Source: Terebella lapidaria (taxonomy: Eukaryota; Annelida; Polychaeta; Terebellida; Terebellidae). Taken from it: DNA of 64,000 bases. Below, one piece after another: positions 13,655 through 24,186 of the stretch; position 1 is the first letter of the stretch, and each line of letters begins with the position of its first letter. The notes beneath the pieces are model-generated. The model was not told the DNA's origin. It was given only the letters and a program-made list of their open reading frames with translations, and made no database searches. A program made the position numbers and the translations under genes. The DNA is taken from the NCBI GenBank assembly GCA_949152475.1, contig OX424560.1, positions 4,836,001 through 4,900,000 of the forward strand, written 5' to 3'.

Positions 13655-16600
13655 CAACTTGTGGGGATCTGGAAGAGATGCAGATTGTGTTGCTATGCAA
13701 TTAACTGCCATATTTCCTCTCCGGCAAACAGAGATTTGCAGCCATTCGAGCATTGTTTATTGAAGAAGTACACGGGTAATACACATTGTCAATGGATGTT
13801 TGCCGTGCCAGCGAATATTTCTGGCAGACAGAGCGCACTGCCGAGAGATATTTTCTTGCAATGTGTGAAATATACATGTATACTTGTGGGTATATTGGCA
13901 TGAGTCACGTGGTATCCTAACTCAGATATTGATTTATCAGTGCACTGAAACAAAAGTAGAATAGAAGCCTCGTCTGTAAATTTTCAGCTCTATTCATTTC
14001 GAGTTCATATGTATTTGTGATAACAACCCCACATTGCTCTAGATGAGACAGGCCGTTTATAATTGAGTATGTATTGAATAAGTCAGAGAAACTGTCATGA
14101 ACATAATGTCAATAATATTGAAATCCAACTCAAGTAGGGATACTTATTTTTGACGGATGATGGGGGTACTCTAAGAATTTTCATATCAAACAGGCTATCA
14201 CAATGTCAAACAGTTACAATGTTTATAATGTATTCTAGCTGCAAACATTGTTGTATGATCATTGTTGAAAATGAACATCACTTAGATATATTACGATATA
14301 TCTGAATTTAACATTGGCCTTTGTAAAAAGTGTTTTGCTAGGTCTGAATTTGAATTTTCTCCAGTGTAAGTGATAATAATTAGATACTAATCTAATAGAT
14401 AAGCAGAATAAAATTCATCTAACATTAGGAAACTAAAACAAATGTTGCAAAATCACCTGAATTCCGATAGGCTGTTTGCTGTTTCCAGCTCACAACGTCC
14501 GTGCATGCAATGTGAATTTCACAAGATACCACCGACATGAAAACATTCAAATGTAATTTTAGGTAACACATGTACAATTACTTAATACATTCGGTATTAA
14601 GTATTTGCACTGACTTTGACCTGACGTGGTTGTTCCTACTAGGTGATACAACGCCAAAAATCTCCCCAAACGCCAGTTTGTTTGTTTGATTCGGGGTATA
14701 TTTGTATACAGCGGCACTTTAATGGTAGGTCGTATTCAGTGGCCCGATTTTGCACCATGGTTAGAAAGCGGGTTTCAACGTCAGGTCAAAGTCAGTGGAA
14801 ACTATATTCGATGGTGGCAAAAATACATTTAGGTGTATTTTTATTGTAGCAAATTGATACTTAGAAGTATTGAATTTGTATTGCTGTGAGTGCTGAATTT
14901 ATTAGTTGTATTCGCACAAAGATATGATATTTATACTTGTGAAAAATGGAGGAAAATGGAATTTTCAATACATAGTGCACATTATAATATATGCCGTGAG
15001 TGTGTGATGTGTGTAATTCCTATTTGAACCTGAAGACTTCACATCACTTGCTCTGATTGTCTTTTCGAATCTCTATATATCTCAATATACATGTATGTAC
15101 ATCCTAGTCCACTGGTATAATAGAGCATATTTATTGTGATGTTCAAAATGTTGTCCATACCGAACATGTGCGGTCAGTTAACATCTGTTGTTTAGTAGGT
15201 ATATATTGATCATTCAAATACATTTTTATAAATATGTTTCCATCTTTTCATTGGACAACTGGGTACATTCATATGAGTGAACAATAACTCAAAAAAAAAT
15301 TTTGCATCGGAATATGTGCACAATAATTCACTGCTTCAAAAGCTAGCATGAATATACCTGCAGCTATATATAAAATACGTTGACAAACGAAAATACATTC
15401 AGAATTATGCGTGAATTTTCATCCATTATTTTGTTCCTACTATCTATCAAAATATATAGTAAATTCCGAATGTATTGACATTGATACAATGGTTTATCCA
15501 CATTCCCAAATTACTGTGAATTGCACGGTTGCATCATGACGATATAACACGACATCACCGTGAAATCGTAACCCAATCTGCCTCTGACTTCGTCTCCAGC
15601 ACAATAATTTCGAATTCATCATGCTCCCTACTGCCCATACATGTCCCGTAGATAATATCTATGTTCCCGCCCGGGGGCAGAGCGCGTGTCACCCCGGTAA
15701 CAGCAGACGGCCGCGGGCCACGTGACACGCGCCTGCACGTGCTAACCATGCACGGGACACAAGGCCGTCTGCTTGTACGGGCTATTGGGAGGGACAGGAT
15801 AGGGGCAATTATTATTAGTATTCATGTTTTACTTCAAATGGATTTGAAATTCACTTTTAAAATTTAAAACATCGCGAAACTACTAAAGTTTTTAGCTCAT
15901 AATTTTTGTACAAAAATGTACCAGTAAAGATGTTTAGGATGATTATGGGTCGACTGAAAATTATACTTGTTTTAATTTGATGTGGCAACTTTTTCCAACG
16001 ATTTTCGAACTTCTATTTGATCACAAACTCGAAATAATTACAGTAAGAATGATAACTGGGACGTTTCAATGAATCGGGGCTCAAATTAACGACGAATAAT
16101 AAAAGTACTGTTGTTAGTGTATTATAACAGGGCTATCTATATATTCTCATGTTTCGCACAAAATTACCCGATAATTTTGGCATCTTTGTTATCTTTTTTC
16201 CATTGCTTGTCTAGCTGTTGCCATCCGAAATAATCTAGCTGTTGCCATCTGAAGCATTTTCTCTTTGTTTTCAAATTAAACTTTTCAGTATTTCACTTTT
16301 TTAAAGATGTGATCGAAGTTTTGAAATGGAAAACAAGTCACAAATACCTATCTAATTCATGTGCTGATATCCCTAGAACGTCGGACTGACAATTATTGTA
16401 TTCGAGAATAATATAATTTTAGGTATTTCGCGTTGTAACTGTGCGGTTCGCCACACCGACTATATAAAATACACTGAATGAAGAAAACGGACCAAGGACA
16501 CGAAAGCTAATTAACATAAACGTAGATAAACGAAGCGCTACCGGACATCTAGCGGCGTGTAATTTTGACACTTCCCCGGCAATTATCAAATCTTCGCCCA

Positions 16601-16890
16601 AATGGCGCGTGTCAAAGTGCCAAAAACTTCACCTATAGCATAGATTGGTAGTTGAGGTTAGCAGGCCATACGTTTTACTATAACCCTGAGGATAAATAAA
16701 TATGCATAATACTAGTATACATATATACTATATAGTTTCTTCTTATTGCCTTTAAGCATGTTAGCGGTACATTTACCGCTTATTAGCGGGTGACACGATT
16801 GGTTTGGTGAACTGTCTGAGGGACATGGGTTGATAGCTAACGAACCGGGAAAGGGGGGAGGGACGAAATGGGATGAACCCCGGCACTGCT
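13655..16890. other. Intergenic region between the receptor and the bHLH gene
   Basis: About 3.2 kb without a credible exon; it includes the receptor 3' UTR. Mostly AT-rich, apart from a GC-rich island at 15660-15790 listed separately. A direct repeat of about 20 bp, with core CTAGCTGTTGCCATC, occurs at about 16211 and 16237 and contains E-box-like CATCTG in its second copy. Confidence 0.5.
15660..15790. promoter_or_regulatory. GC-rich island with E-boxes and interlocked inverted repeats; candidate enhancer
   Basis: A GC-rich block in AT-rich intergenic DNA, 1.2 kb upstream of the bHLH gene. It holds two CACGTG E-boxes (about 15719 and 15735). It also has two perfect 11-bp inverted pairs: GCGCGTGTCAC at 15682 with its complement at 15722, and AGCAGACGGCC at 15702 with its complement at 15763. 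The pairs are interlocked, not nested. The regulatory role is inferred from composition and position only. Confidence 0.35.
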
Positions 16891-16891
16891 G

Positions 16892-16900
16892 TATATAAAA
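16892..16900 (+). promoter_or_regulatory. TATA box of the bHLH gene
   Basis: TATATAAAA at 16892-16900 lies 108-138 bp upstream of the candidate start codons at 17000 and 17027. It predicts transcription starting near 16925. A two-codon upstream reading frame (ATG at about 16989) lies in the short leader. Confidence 0.65.
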
Positions 16901-16999
16901 GCTCAGAATTTGATTTTGCCCAGATATACTAGAAAAATTACCTATCGGTGAATAACTTTTTCTTTAGAAAAAAAAAATAGGTGGTTTCATATGTTTTGA

Positions 17000-17839
17000 A
17001 TGTGGGTAAAAATAAAGTTCACAAACATGCAGAGTCTAACAACGCTGGAACCTGTTCGATTCACAACTCTCCGGGACTTTTCTTTTACCGGGGAGAATTA
17101 CGTCAGATCCGGCAACATGACGTCACCGGAAACTCCAGGCATACAGGACTCAGGAGCCACCAATGGAGCATACAATTATGGACTGGGTACGGGATATAGC
17201 GATGGTAGCATCTATACATACGGGCATCTTCAAGACTCACTGATTGGGGCATCGGGGAACCGCTACTACGCCTCAGCTCAGAGTGGCCGGTCTGGAATAT
17301 GCTCAGAAAGTTATCGGACTGATCCACAATTCAACGGCTGCACCAATCCATCCGGAAGTCCGGTTAGTACACTTCCTGTGACGTCACAATCATTTACTTA
17401 CCCAGAGAGTCCTTCAGAAACGTCACCGGTGAGTGCGCATGCGCTAAACACGTCCGCATCCACTTCCTGTCATACCACGACAACGAACGCAAATGGCAGT
17501 GTCCCCAGCGACCCCTATAGCAACGTGATGGTGTGGCTGAACCAACAAGCTTGCGGAGGCACCGTGAAACGCAAGCGCAAGATAACGCGTAACCAACGCG
17601 TAGCGGCGAACGTGCGAGAGCGGCGCCGCATGGTCAGTCTGAACAGCGCCTTCGAGCACCTGCGCGAACAGATCCCCATGCTGCCGTACGAGAAGAAACC
17701 GTCCCGGATCCAGACACTTCGCCTGGCCATGGAGTACATCAATGTCATGACTGAGCTGTTACACGGTAAAGACAACTTCCAGCAGAGGTCGCCCTCCACA
17801 GTACGGCACAGTCCGCCTAAGTCCCCGAGGGAATGGTAG
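17000..17839 (+). CDS. FERD3L: bHLH transcription factor, Fer3/Ptf1a group, single exon
   Basis: Nuclear DNA-binding factor expected to heterodimerise with an E protein on E-boxes and act in neural or mesodermal specification. The frame opens at 17000 (279 aa). An internal Met at residue 10 (17027) is an alternative start, with [12 protein letters not shown] following. Residues 1-185 are Ser/Thr/Gly/Pro-rich and low in recognisable structure. A basic patch VKRKRK (189-194) precedes the bHLH at about 197-251. The basic region [10 protein letters not shown] is intact, and helix 2 has [13 protein letters not shown] followed by MTELL. The SRI-TLRLA and MTELL signatures favour Fer3 (FERD3L), while LPYEKK recalls Ptf1a; the exact orthologue needs a tree. 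The gene has no intron and is followed at once by repeats. Confidence 0.88.
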   Translation: MWVKIKFTNMQSLTTLEPVRFTTLRDFSFTGENYVRSGNMTSPETPGIQDSGATNGAYNYGLGTGYSDGSIYTYGHLQDSLIGASGNRYYASAQSGRSGICSESYRTDPQFNGCTNPSGSPVSTLPVTSQSFTYPESPSETSPVSAHALNTSASTSCHTTTTNANGSVPSDPYSNVMVWLNQQACGGTVKRKRKITRNQRVAANVRERRRMVSLNSAFEHLREQIPMLPYEKKPSRIQTLRLAMEYINVMTELLHGKDNFQQRSPSTVRHSPPKSPREW

Positions 17840-18322
17840 GCCTAAACGCGTAAAGCCGTGGAAGCCTGAATCACAAAAGGGGTGTTGACATCAACATGAA
17901 AGCCCGAGTCCCCGAAGGAGCGGTCAATGCAGCTTAGGTCAACATCGAAGCCTACGTCAGAGACGTACTAGTAGTGAGGAACACAGCCTAAAGAAGCCTG
18001 AAGCATCGAGGGAGTAACGAACGCCGTCTTTGTCAACTTGGAAGCTTAAACGTGGAAACCTAAGTCGTAGAGAGAGTGGTGAGATCAGCATGAAAGCCTG
18101 TTTTACCGCTGGAGCAGTTAACATGGATTCACAGCTTCAGTCAACATGGAGGCTACACGTGTAAGGGCCCAAGTCACCGAGAGAGTGGCGAACGCAACCT
18201 AAGTCAGTAGCCTATGTCACTCTAGGAGCCGTGAACGCAGCCTAAGTCAACATTGAAGCCAAAGTAACACCAGCAGTGGTGAACGCAGACCGATTCATCA
18301 CGGAATCCGAAGTCACAGCAGA
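17840..18322 (+). repeat. Degenerate minisatellite downstream of the bHLH gene
   Basis: Imperfect tandem copies of a unit of about 55-65 bp. Recurrent words are AGTCAACAT, GAAGCCT, AAGTCAC, GAGTGGTGAACGCA and GCCTAAGTCAAC. The array is interrupted at 18322 by the 10.5 kb TIR element and resumes at 28818-28880 with the same words (GGCTAAGTCAC, GGAGTGGTGAAAGCA, AAGTCAACATGACC). This shows that the element inserted into the array. It probably includes the 3' UTR of the bHLH gene. Confidence 0.7.
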
Positions 18323-18613
18323 AGTGCTTACACAGATTAAGGTACCGCGCGGTACCTTAATCAAAGATGGCGGAAGGTAGGTTATGCTTCAATCATTTAC
18401 CGGCGATTTCTAGCATATACATGAGAAATGCGCGTATATTTTTGTGTTGTCTGAGAGGGAGTTACAACATATACACTGTGGATAAGTTACAAGAGATGTT
18501 ATACTGGCAGTCGCGAGTAATTTGAGGGAGAAGAAATCGGCTTGATTACGGTACCACACAGAGCTGACCGGCCTGTGATTACCGTACCACGCTTAAAAGA
18601 TTATGGTACCACA
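18323..18613 (+). repeat. Left terminal inverted repeat of the composite element
   Basis: Matches the reverse complement of 28529-28817. It contains the 28-bp palindrome (18335-18362) and three subterminal GATTA-type KpnI-like motifs. Confidence 0.85.
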
Positions 18614-18759
18614 TCGGAAAAATGTGTGCACTTTCGAACATAAATTCGTCTTGGTGGGATAATAGAGTAAGAAGAGCATATATTTTCTGTTTCCATCACA
18701 TTGGAAAATTACTACCTCCATAATATATACACTGTTATCATATTAAAGCCGGGATTCAA

Positions 18760-19218
18760 TCAATTTTTTTGGAATCCGGTGTGTACTTTGGCCGATACAG
18801 TCTCCGTACTATGGTGCCGCTGGTATATTGCAGAATGGAGTGCTTCATCGAGACCAGACACTGTGTACTGTCGTACCTGTTGATCGGCTGCCTTTTCAAA
18901 AATATTAGATTTTAGATAGCAATGGGAGGTTCGATACCGGTCTATAGTTTGACAGTTCTTCAGTGTCAGACCCATGTTGTTGGGTTTGTTTTTCAAAATG
19001 GGTGTTATCAAGGCTTGTTTGATTGAAAACGGAATACACCACTGCAGAGCAAGGAGTTCAGCAAAAACTCCTGACATTTTTTTCACCAGCGGAATTGGGA
19101 TGGGGTCACTTCGCGATGATCTCAATGGCGAAGATTTGATGATGTTACACACTTCGTTTGATGTTAGCCTTTTGAAGTTCTCGAGTTTGTATGTGATCTG
19201 ATTGTCACTATTTAGCAC
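18760..19218 (-). pseudogene. CR1/L2-like reverse transcriptase fragment
   Basis: A 152-codon fragment of a non-LTR reverse transcriptase inside the TIR element. The order of recognisable RT pieces is KLENFKRLTSNEV, SSRSDPIPIPLVKK, IKQALITPILKNK and HHSTETVS. These correspond to the N-terminal RT motifs of jockey/CR1/L2-type LINEs (the KSS-DPIP and HSTETAL signatures), unlike the L1/Tx1-type LINE next door. Several motif positions are degraded (for example CQTIDRY where NYRPI is expected) and nothing downstream (the YADD box) is present, so this is a dead remnant. Confidence 0.7.
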
Positions 19219-19906
19219 TAGGTGATCATCAGAGAACGTTAATGTAATATTGGCAATTTTGTTGCTGAAGACGTTACAAAAACGATCACTGAACTTAGCC
19301 TCCGAATCTGTGTCAGGAAATTTGGAGACTTTTTTTCTTGTCTAGCACTGCTGCAGGGTGTTAATGAAAGATGATTTTGATATTAGAAAGGTTTATAACA
19401 GCGAGGTTTATAACTGGCATACAATAGGATGGTGCACTGTGCAGTGATGTATTTATGAAATGCACATAAATTGTTCTATTGGGGTATGTATGATTACTTG
19501 TTCTGTAAACTTTATCGTTTAAAAATGTAAAAATGGTCCTGTATTCAGTAATCATTTGAGTCATATGAATTGAATCTGACTATTAGCTGTACAAAACTGG
19601 CTCACAATAGAAACACAAATTTGAGAGATATTGCAGTAAAATTGCGTTGAATGTAGAATATTGTTCTTCGGAAACTTGTCATTTACAACTGTATGTAATG
19701 AATTTCATTCTTGCCGATTATCCTGGCTATTTATCCATTAACAATTTTAAGCAGCCCAATCTTCATTATTTTGCCCTTTTGTGCAAAACAATATAACTGG
19801 CACGGATGGTTAAGACTGCCTGTTGCCATAGCAACGAGTCCCACACAGGGGCCACGCTGGTAGCATTCCATCCCTGTCCCACATGTGTTTTATATCTTCG
19901 ATAAGG
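19219..19906. other. Interior of the composite element, no gene seen
   Basis: AT-rich with no coding signal. A segment at about 19735-19850 (AAGCAGCCCAATCTTCATTA, then CTGTTGCCATAGCAACGAG) recurs in diverged form and the same orientation at about 28227-28330, beyond the far end of the LINE. A weaker third copy lies near 28400. These direct repeats belong to the host element and bracket the LINE insertion. Confidence 0.5.
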
Positions 19907-20119
19907 TTGTTTTTTTTTTTTTTTTTTTTTTTTTTTGTATTGCTCTTTAGTAATAATACATCAAACTGACACATCACCGTTATACTTCCACTATCACGTT
20001 CGTTGTACACCTCATATTATTAATCCCTCGAAATCTATAATATACACATTCTGACATTCTACAGTTGAGTAGCAGCAACAACGGAAATCCTCGATCTTCT
20101 AATTCAGTGTAAGAGTCTA

Positions 20120-21469
20120 CTAAGGAACAAACTGTGCCCACTCTGTTTCAAATTTAACTGTGCTATAATTAAGATTTGCAATTTCCCTTTCAACCAATAA
20201 AGTGTTATCAAAATGTGCAATAAAATCCGTGATTGTTAAAAATATTCCTTTACATCTTTGTGCATATATAAACTGTTTTGTGAGCAGTAGAATTTTGTTA
20301 ATCGTTGTTTCCAGATTGGGAATACCGAAAATTATTTCTTTATTTGTAAAATTAATATGCATGTTTGTTTTTGCTGTCAACCAAGATTTGATTTCTGTCC
20401 AAAATAATTTCACAACCTCGCATTCCAAGAAAATATGTGGAATTGTTTCTATTTCTTCAGCGCACCAACAACAAATATCAGATTCTTTCAGCTTCCATTC
20501 ATATAGACGTTCGTTAGTAGTCAGTATGAAATGTTGTAATTTGAACTGAAAATCTAGAAGTTTTGTATACTTTGTTAATTGATACATATTAATTATTCCT
20601 TGAGTCCAGTCTGTGGTATTTAAGTTTCCCCCAAAGTAAGATTTCCATTTCTCAATACCCTTGATTACTGTCAAATCGATTTCTTTGGTTTTAATTTTTG
20701 TGTATACTGTCTTACATACTTTTTCTGTAGCTAACAATATGTTTATATTATCCAGATTAGTTTTATGAATAAAGAATTCTGCTCGATTGTCCTTTATTTG
20801 TTTTTTCCAGTTTTGGGGAATCGCTGATAAGATGCCGTAATATTTTGTAAAATCAATTTTAATGTCGTATTGAGCAGTAAAATTTTCAAAAGGTTTTGTC
20901 TCGCCTGAATTACTGAAAAAATTAATCAAGTTACTATGTTTAGTGTTTGAGAGTTCATTCATAAATATAGGCTTATTATCTATCCGGATATATGAGTTCC
21001 CTATTACTTGTTGGGATTTGAGATCCGATATGGTGCTGACTTCATTATAAGTGAATTCGAACCAGCAAGTCATTATATCCCTTGATAGGTAATTGTTACA
21101 TCTTTGCATACAGAACTGTATATCTTTTTTATTTAAATTACAATGCCATATTTGTTTTGTTTTTATTGGCAAGTTTCTATAAATGAAGTTAGACCAACTC
21201 ATCTCATTGTCTTTTATGATTCTTTTTACCCAAGCTATTTTTAAGGCCTTGTTTTTTGCAAAAATATCCGGTATATCCAAACCACCATTTTCTTTATTAT
21301 ATGTTAATACATTCCTTTTGACCTTGTCTTTTTTCCCATCCCACAAATAGCCGAAAATCAGTTGTTCTATTTGTTTCATTATGTGCAAAGGTGGCGTTGG
21401 TAAAATCGACAACAAATAGATAAATTGAGAGATGATGTAAGTATTGAGTATGACAATTTTTCCATACAA
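20120..21469 (-). CDS. LINE ORF2, C-terminal part, after a frameshift
   Basis: This open frame of 449 codons continues ORF2 after a one-base phase change near 21510. It starts in the thumb/post-RT region: the frame just upstream of its first Met reads IWSRRKLTLYGKIVILNTY, a hallmark of L1/Tx1 ORF2. It runs through LIFGYLWDGKK to a Cys/His cluster (CCWCAEE, then HIFLECEVVKLFW) of the C-terminal zinc-finger type found in these proteins. It ends with a stop at 20120, about 180 bp before the poly-A. With 21297-23918 it would form a nearly full-length ORF2; the break makes this copy non-functional unless it is a sequencing error. Confidence 0.82.
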   Translation of the reverse strand: MYGKIVILNTYIISQFIYLLSILPTPPLHIMKQIEQLIFGYLWDGKKDKVKRNVLTYNKENGGLDIPDIFAKNKALKIAWVKRIIKDNEMSWSNFIYRNLPIKTKQIWHCNLNKKDIQFCMQRCNNYLSRDIMTCWFEFTYNEVSTISDLKSQQVIGNSYIRIDNKPIFMNELSNTKHSNLINFFSNSGETKPFENFTAQYDIKIDFTKYYGILSAIPQNWKKQIKDNRAEFFIHKTNLDNINILLATEKVCKTVYTKIKTKEIDLTVIKGIEKWKSYFGGNLNTTDWTQGIINMYQLTKYTKLLDFQFKLQHFILTTNERLYEWKLKESDICCWCAEEIETIPHIFLECEVVKLFWTEIKSWLTAKTNMHINFTNKEIIFGIPNLETTINKILLLTKQFIYAQRCKGIFLTITDFIAHFDNTLLVEREIANLNYSTVKFETEWAQFVP

Positions 21470-23918
21470 TGTTAATTTTCTTCTGCTCCATATTGAGATA
21501 GTATTTTTTTATTCTTTCGAGGGCTTTGCTGTAATTTAGGTAAATTAAATCTTCGTATTTATGACAGATATATACACCGAGCATTTTCAGGGGTCCATTT
21601 GTCCACTTCAGTTTGGTATGAAAGGGTCTATAATTATATTTCACACTGCCTATGGGAAACACCTCAGTTTTGTCTAAATTTACTTTCAACCCAGAACATA
21701 TTTCAAAATTATGGAATGCCTCAATTACTTTATCCAAGCATTTCTCATCGTACATTATACTCAAAACAGTATCATCAGCGTATTGTGTGATTTTGAATTG
21801 TTGGTTTTTCAGCGTAATCCCCCGTATATTTTTATCCATTCTTATAGTGTTTGCCAACATTTCCGCGCATAATACAAAAAGGTATGGCGATAAAGGACAT
21901 CCTTGTCTCGCACCCCTTCCCAACCTGAAGCCATGTGACATTAAACCGTTATTTATTATTTTCCCTGTTATTTCCGTATAAAATAAACCTACCCACTTAC
22001 GAAAAATTGGACCAAAATTAAACCTCTTCAGAACTTCTTTCATATAATTCCATTCTAGGCAATCAAACGCTTTTTCAAAGTCAACAGATAGAAGCATGGC
22101 TGGGATATTTTCTTCATCGACATAGTCCATTATATTTTGTAACTTTAAAATGTTTTCCCCTATATATCTGTTTTTTATGAATCCGGTTTGGTCTGGGTTT
22201 ATTAATTCCGGAAGAACCGAGCACAAGCGTTTCGCGATTGCTTTTGTTGCTAATTTATAGTCCTGGTTTAGGAGTGAGATTGGGCGCCAGTTCTTTAATT
22301 TCAAAGTATCTTTATCTTTTTTAGGAATCAGAGTAATTATACCTTCACGTTGACTAGTGGACATCAAATTTTTTTTAAAGGCATAATTCAAGGCATTTAT
22401 AAGTGTGTTTTTTATATCATTCCAAAATATTTTATAAAATTCTGCAGGATAACCATCAGAACCGGGTGTTTTATTATTTTTACACGTTTTCAGGACACTT
22501 AGTAATTCTTTGTCTGTCAGTAATCCTTCACAAGACCTCTGTTGTTCATCAGTAAGTTTGGGGCTTTTGACATTATTCAAGTACTCGTTTATTTCATCAA
22601 TTTCTGTTTCTTTTGATGTATATAACTTTTCATAAAATTGCTTAGCTTCCTGTAGAATTTCGTCTTTGTTTGTGAGTTCTTCACCGTGTTCTGTTTGTAA
22701 TCTTTTGATAGTTTTATTATTGAATTTTCGCTTCTCTAAGCTTAGGAAAAATTTAGTTGGTTTCTCCCCATATTCAACCCAATTTGTTTTACTCCTCATA
22801 GCAATTCCATTGATATCTTTCTGAAGTAGTTCGTTAATTCCTGTTTTGGTTTGGTTTATCTCTAGTTCAGCGGCTGGATCGTTGTACGTGGAGTTTTGAT
22901 ATCGTTTTTCTAAAATTTCTAGGCGCCTAGTCAAAACTTCTAACATATTGATATTATGTTTCTTTTTTCTTGCACTATATTGAATTGTTTCTCCGCGTAT
23001 TAATATTTTCAACAACTCCCATAAAGTCGAATCGTCAAGGTGTTTATTTTCTCTGATAGTCTTGTCTATAAGCGATTTTATATATTTTACATACTCCAGA
23101 TCCGAGAGAAGGGAGCAATTTAGCTTCCAATATCCCCGTCCCCTATTCCCATCGATGGCTCCTATCTTCAAGGATATCATGGAATGATCAGTCAATATTG
23201 ATGGTTTGATGGATGATACTCTAATGAGATTGCTTAGACCAAATGATGTCAGGAAATAATCAATTCTAGAGAATATTCGGTGTAATTTATATTTGCAATA
23301 AAAAGTATATTGCTTCGAGTCTGGGTGTCGCTTTCGCCAAATATCAATCAGGTCGTTTTCCGTCATATATGCTTTCAGTATGCTACTCATATTTTTATTA
23401 GGATGCATTATGGCCCCGCCTTTTTTGTCTACAGTTTCGTTTAATACGCAATTGAAATCTCCGCCAATTATCCTATCGTCATTTGGGAATTCATCTAGTG
23501 TTTGTGTTAGATCGAGTATAAACCCAGGACTATCTTCATTTGGCGCATATACATTAGCTAAGGTTACACGCTGACTATTGAATTCTACGTCGAGTATTAT
23601 ATATCTTCCGTTGGGACATATCGCGGTTTTGTGCACTGCCGTTAGGGCCGAGTTTCGTACGATTATGCATACTCCACGGGAGTTTGATTCTCCGTGTGCG
23701 TAGTAACAGTTATAATCTAACCCTCCCCAATCCTCAGTCCAATTTGTTTCATCCTCAGTTGTGCTATGGGTTTCTTGTAACAAAATTACATCCGCTCTAT
23801 GCTGCAAGGTCAGCCATTGAAACAGTTTCAGTCTTTTACTTCTAGAAGTCCTCAGGCCTTTCACGTTAAGTGATACGATGTGTAGATTATCCATTGACGA
23901 TTGTGTATTTTTCATCAT
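21297..23918 (-). CDS. LINE ORF2, endonuclease and reverse transcriptase part
   Basis: Encodes an N-terminal apurinic-like endonuclease (LHIVSLNVKGLR, LLQETHSTTED, IGGDFNCVLN, RIDYFLT, SILTDHSMIS) and a reverse transcriptase (TPGSDGYPAEFYKIF, NWRPISLLNQDYKL, LLSVDFEKAFDCLEW, GARQGCPLSPYLFVL, QYADDTVLS). The catalytic residues of both domains are present: the Glu of QETH, GDFN, DH, the RT Asp of DFEKAF and YADD. About the last 70 codons (21510 down to 21297) are out-of-frame read-through after a one-base phase change in a seven-base homopolymer (21504-21510). This is an L1/Tx1-type ORF2. The protein nicks target DNA and primes reverse transcription from the nick. Confidence 0.9.
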   Translation of the reverse strand: MMKNTQSSMDNLHIVSLNVKGLRTSRSKRLKLFQWLTLQHRADVILLQETHSTTEDETNWTEDWGGLDYNCYYAHGESNSRGVCIIVRNSALTAVHKTAICPNGRYIILDVEFNSQRVTLANVYAPNEDSPGFILDLTQTLDEFPNDDRIIGGDFNCVLNETVDKKGGAIMHPNKNMSSILKAYMTENDLIDIWRKRHPDSKQYTFYCKYKLHRIFSRIDYFLTSFGLSNLIRVSSIKPSILTDHSMISLKIGAIDGNRGRGYWKLNCSLLSDLEYVKYIKSLIDKTIRENKHLDDSTLWELLKILIRGETIQYSARKKKHNINMLEVLTRRLEILEKRYQNSTYNDPAAELEINQTKTGINELLQKDINGIAMRSKTNWVEYGEKPTKFFLSLEKRKFNNKTIKRLQTEHGEELTNKDEILQEAKQFYEKLYTSKETEIDEINEYLNNVKSPKLTDEQQRSCEGLLTDKELLSVLKTCKNNKTPGSDGYPAEFYKIFWNDIKNTLINALNYAFKKNLMSTSQREGIITLIPKKDKDTLKLKNWRPISLLNQDYKLATKAIAKRLCSVLPELINPDQTGFIKNRYIGENILKLQNIMDYVDEENIPAMLLSVDFEKAFDCLEWNYMKEVLKRFNFGPIFRKWVGLFYTEITGKIINNGLMSHGFRLGRGARQGCPLSPYLFVLCAEMLANTIRMDKNIRGITLKNQQFKITQYADDTVLSIMYDEKCLDKVIEAFHNFEICSGLKVNLDKTEVFPIGSVKYNYRPFHTKLKWTNGPLKMLGVYICHKYEDLIYLNYSKALERIKKYYLNMEQKKINIVWKNCHTQYLHHLSIYLFVVDFTNATFAHNETNRTTDFRLFVGWEKRQGQKECINI

Positions 23919-24186
23919 TCAAGATTCGGGGATTTTTAACAGTGTCAGTGTCAAATGAAGTATATCCATGATTTATATATGTGTTTGATATTTTGAGTGC
24001 TGGTGGTGCTTTGAAGACCACAAAAGTCGTGGTATCGTGATAAAGTGCAACACGCTTGCTTTTCAGTATTATATTGTACATACACAGACTCATTTTATTA
24101 CATACAAACGTGTACAGTGCAGCAAGACGGCTCCAATGAATTTGTGCATCACTCAAGTTACCGTAACGATCGAATATAATCCACAC
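23887..24186 (-). CDS. Small ORF overlapping the ORF2 start, unknown
   Basis: A 99-codon open frame on the LINE strand whose stop (23887) overlaps the ORF2 start (23918) by 32 bp in another frame. I recognise no domain. The overlap could reflect translational coupling, as in some two-ORF LINEs, or it may be chance in 5'-leader sequence. Confidence 0.2.
   Translation of the reverse strand: MWIIFDRYGNLSDAQIHWSRLAALYTFVCNKMSLCMYNIILKSKRVALYHDTTTFVVFKAPPALKISNTYINHGYTSFDTDTVKNPRILNDEKYTIVNG

Noticed and set aside
15661..15867. 68-codon frame in the GC island upstream of the bHLH gene
   Set aside because: Explained by high GC content; the inverted repeats are a better description.
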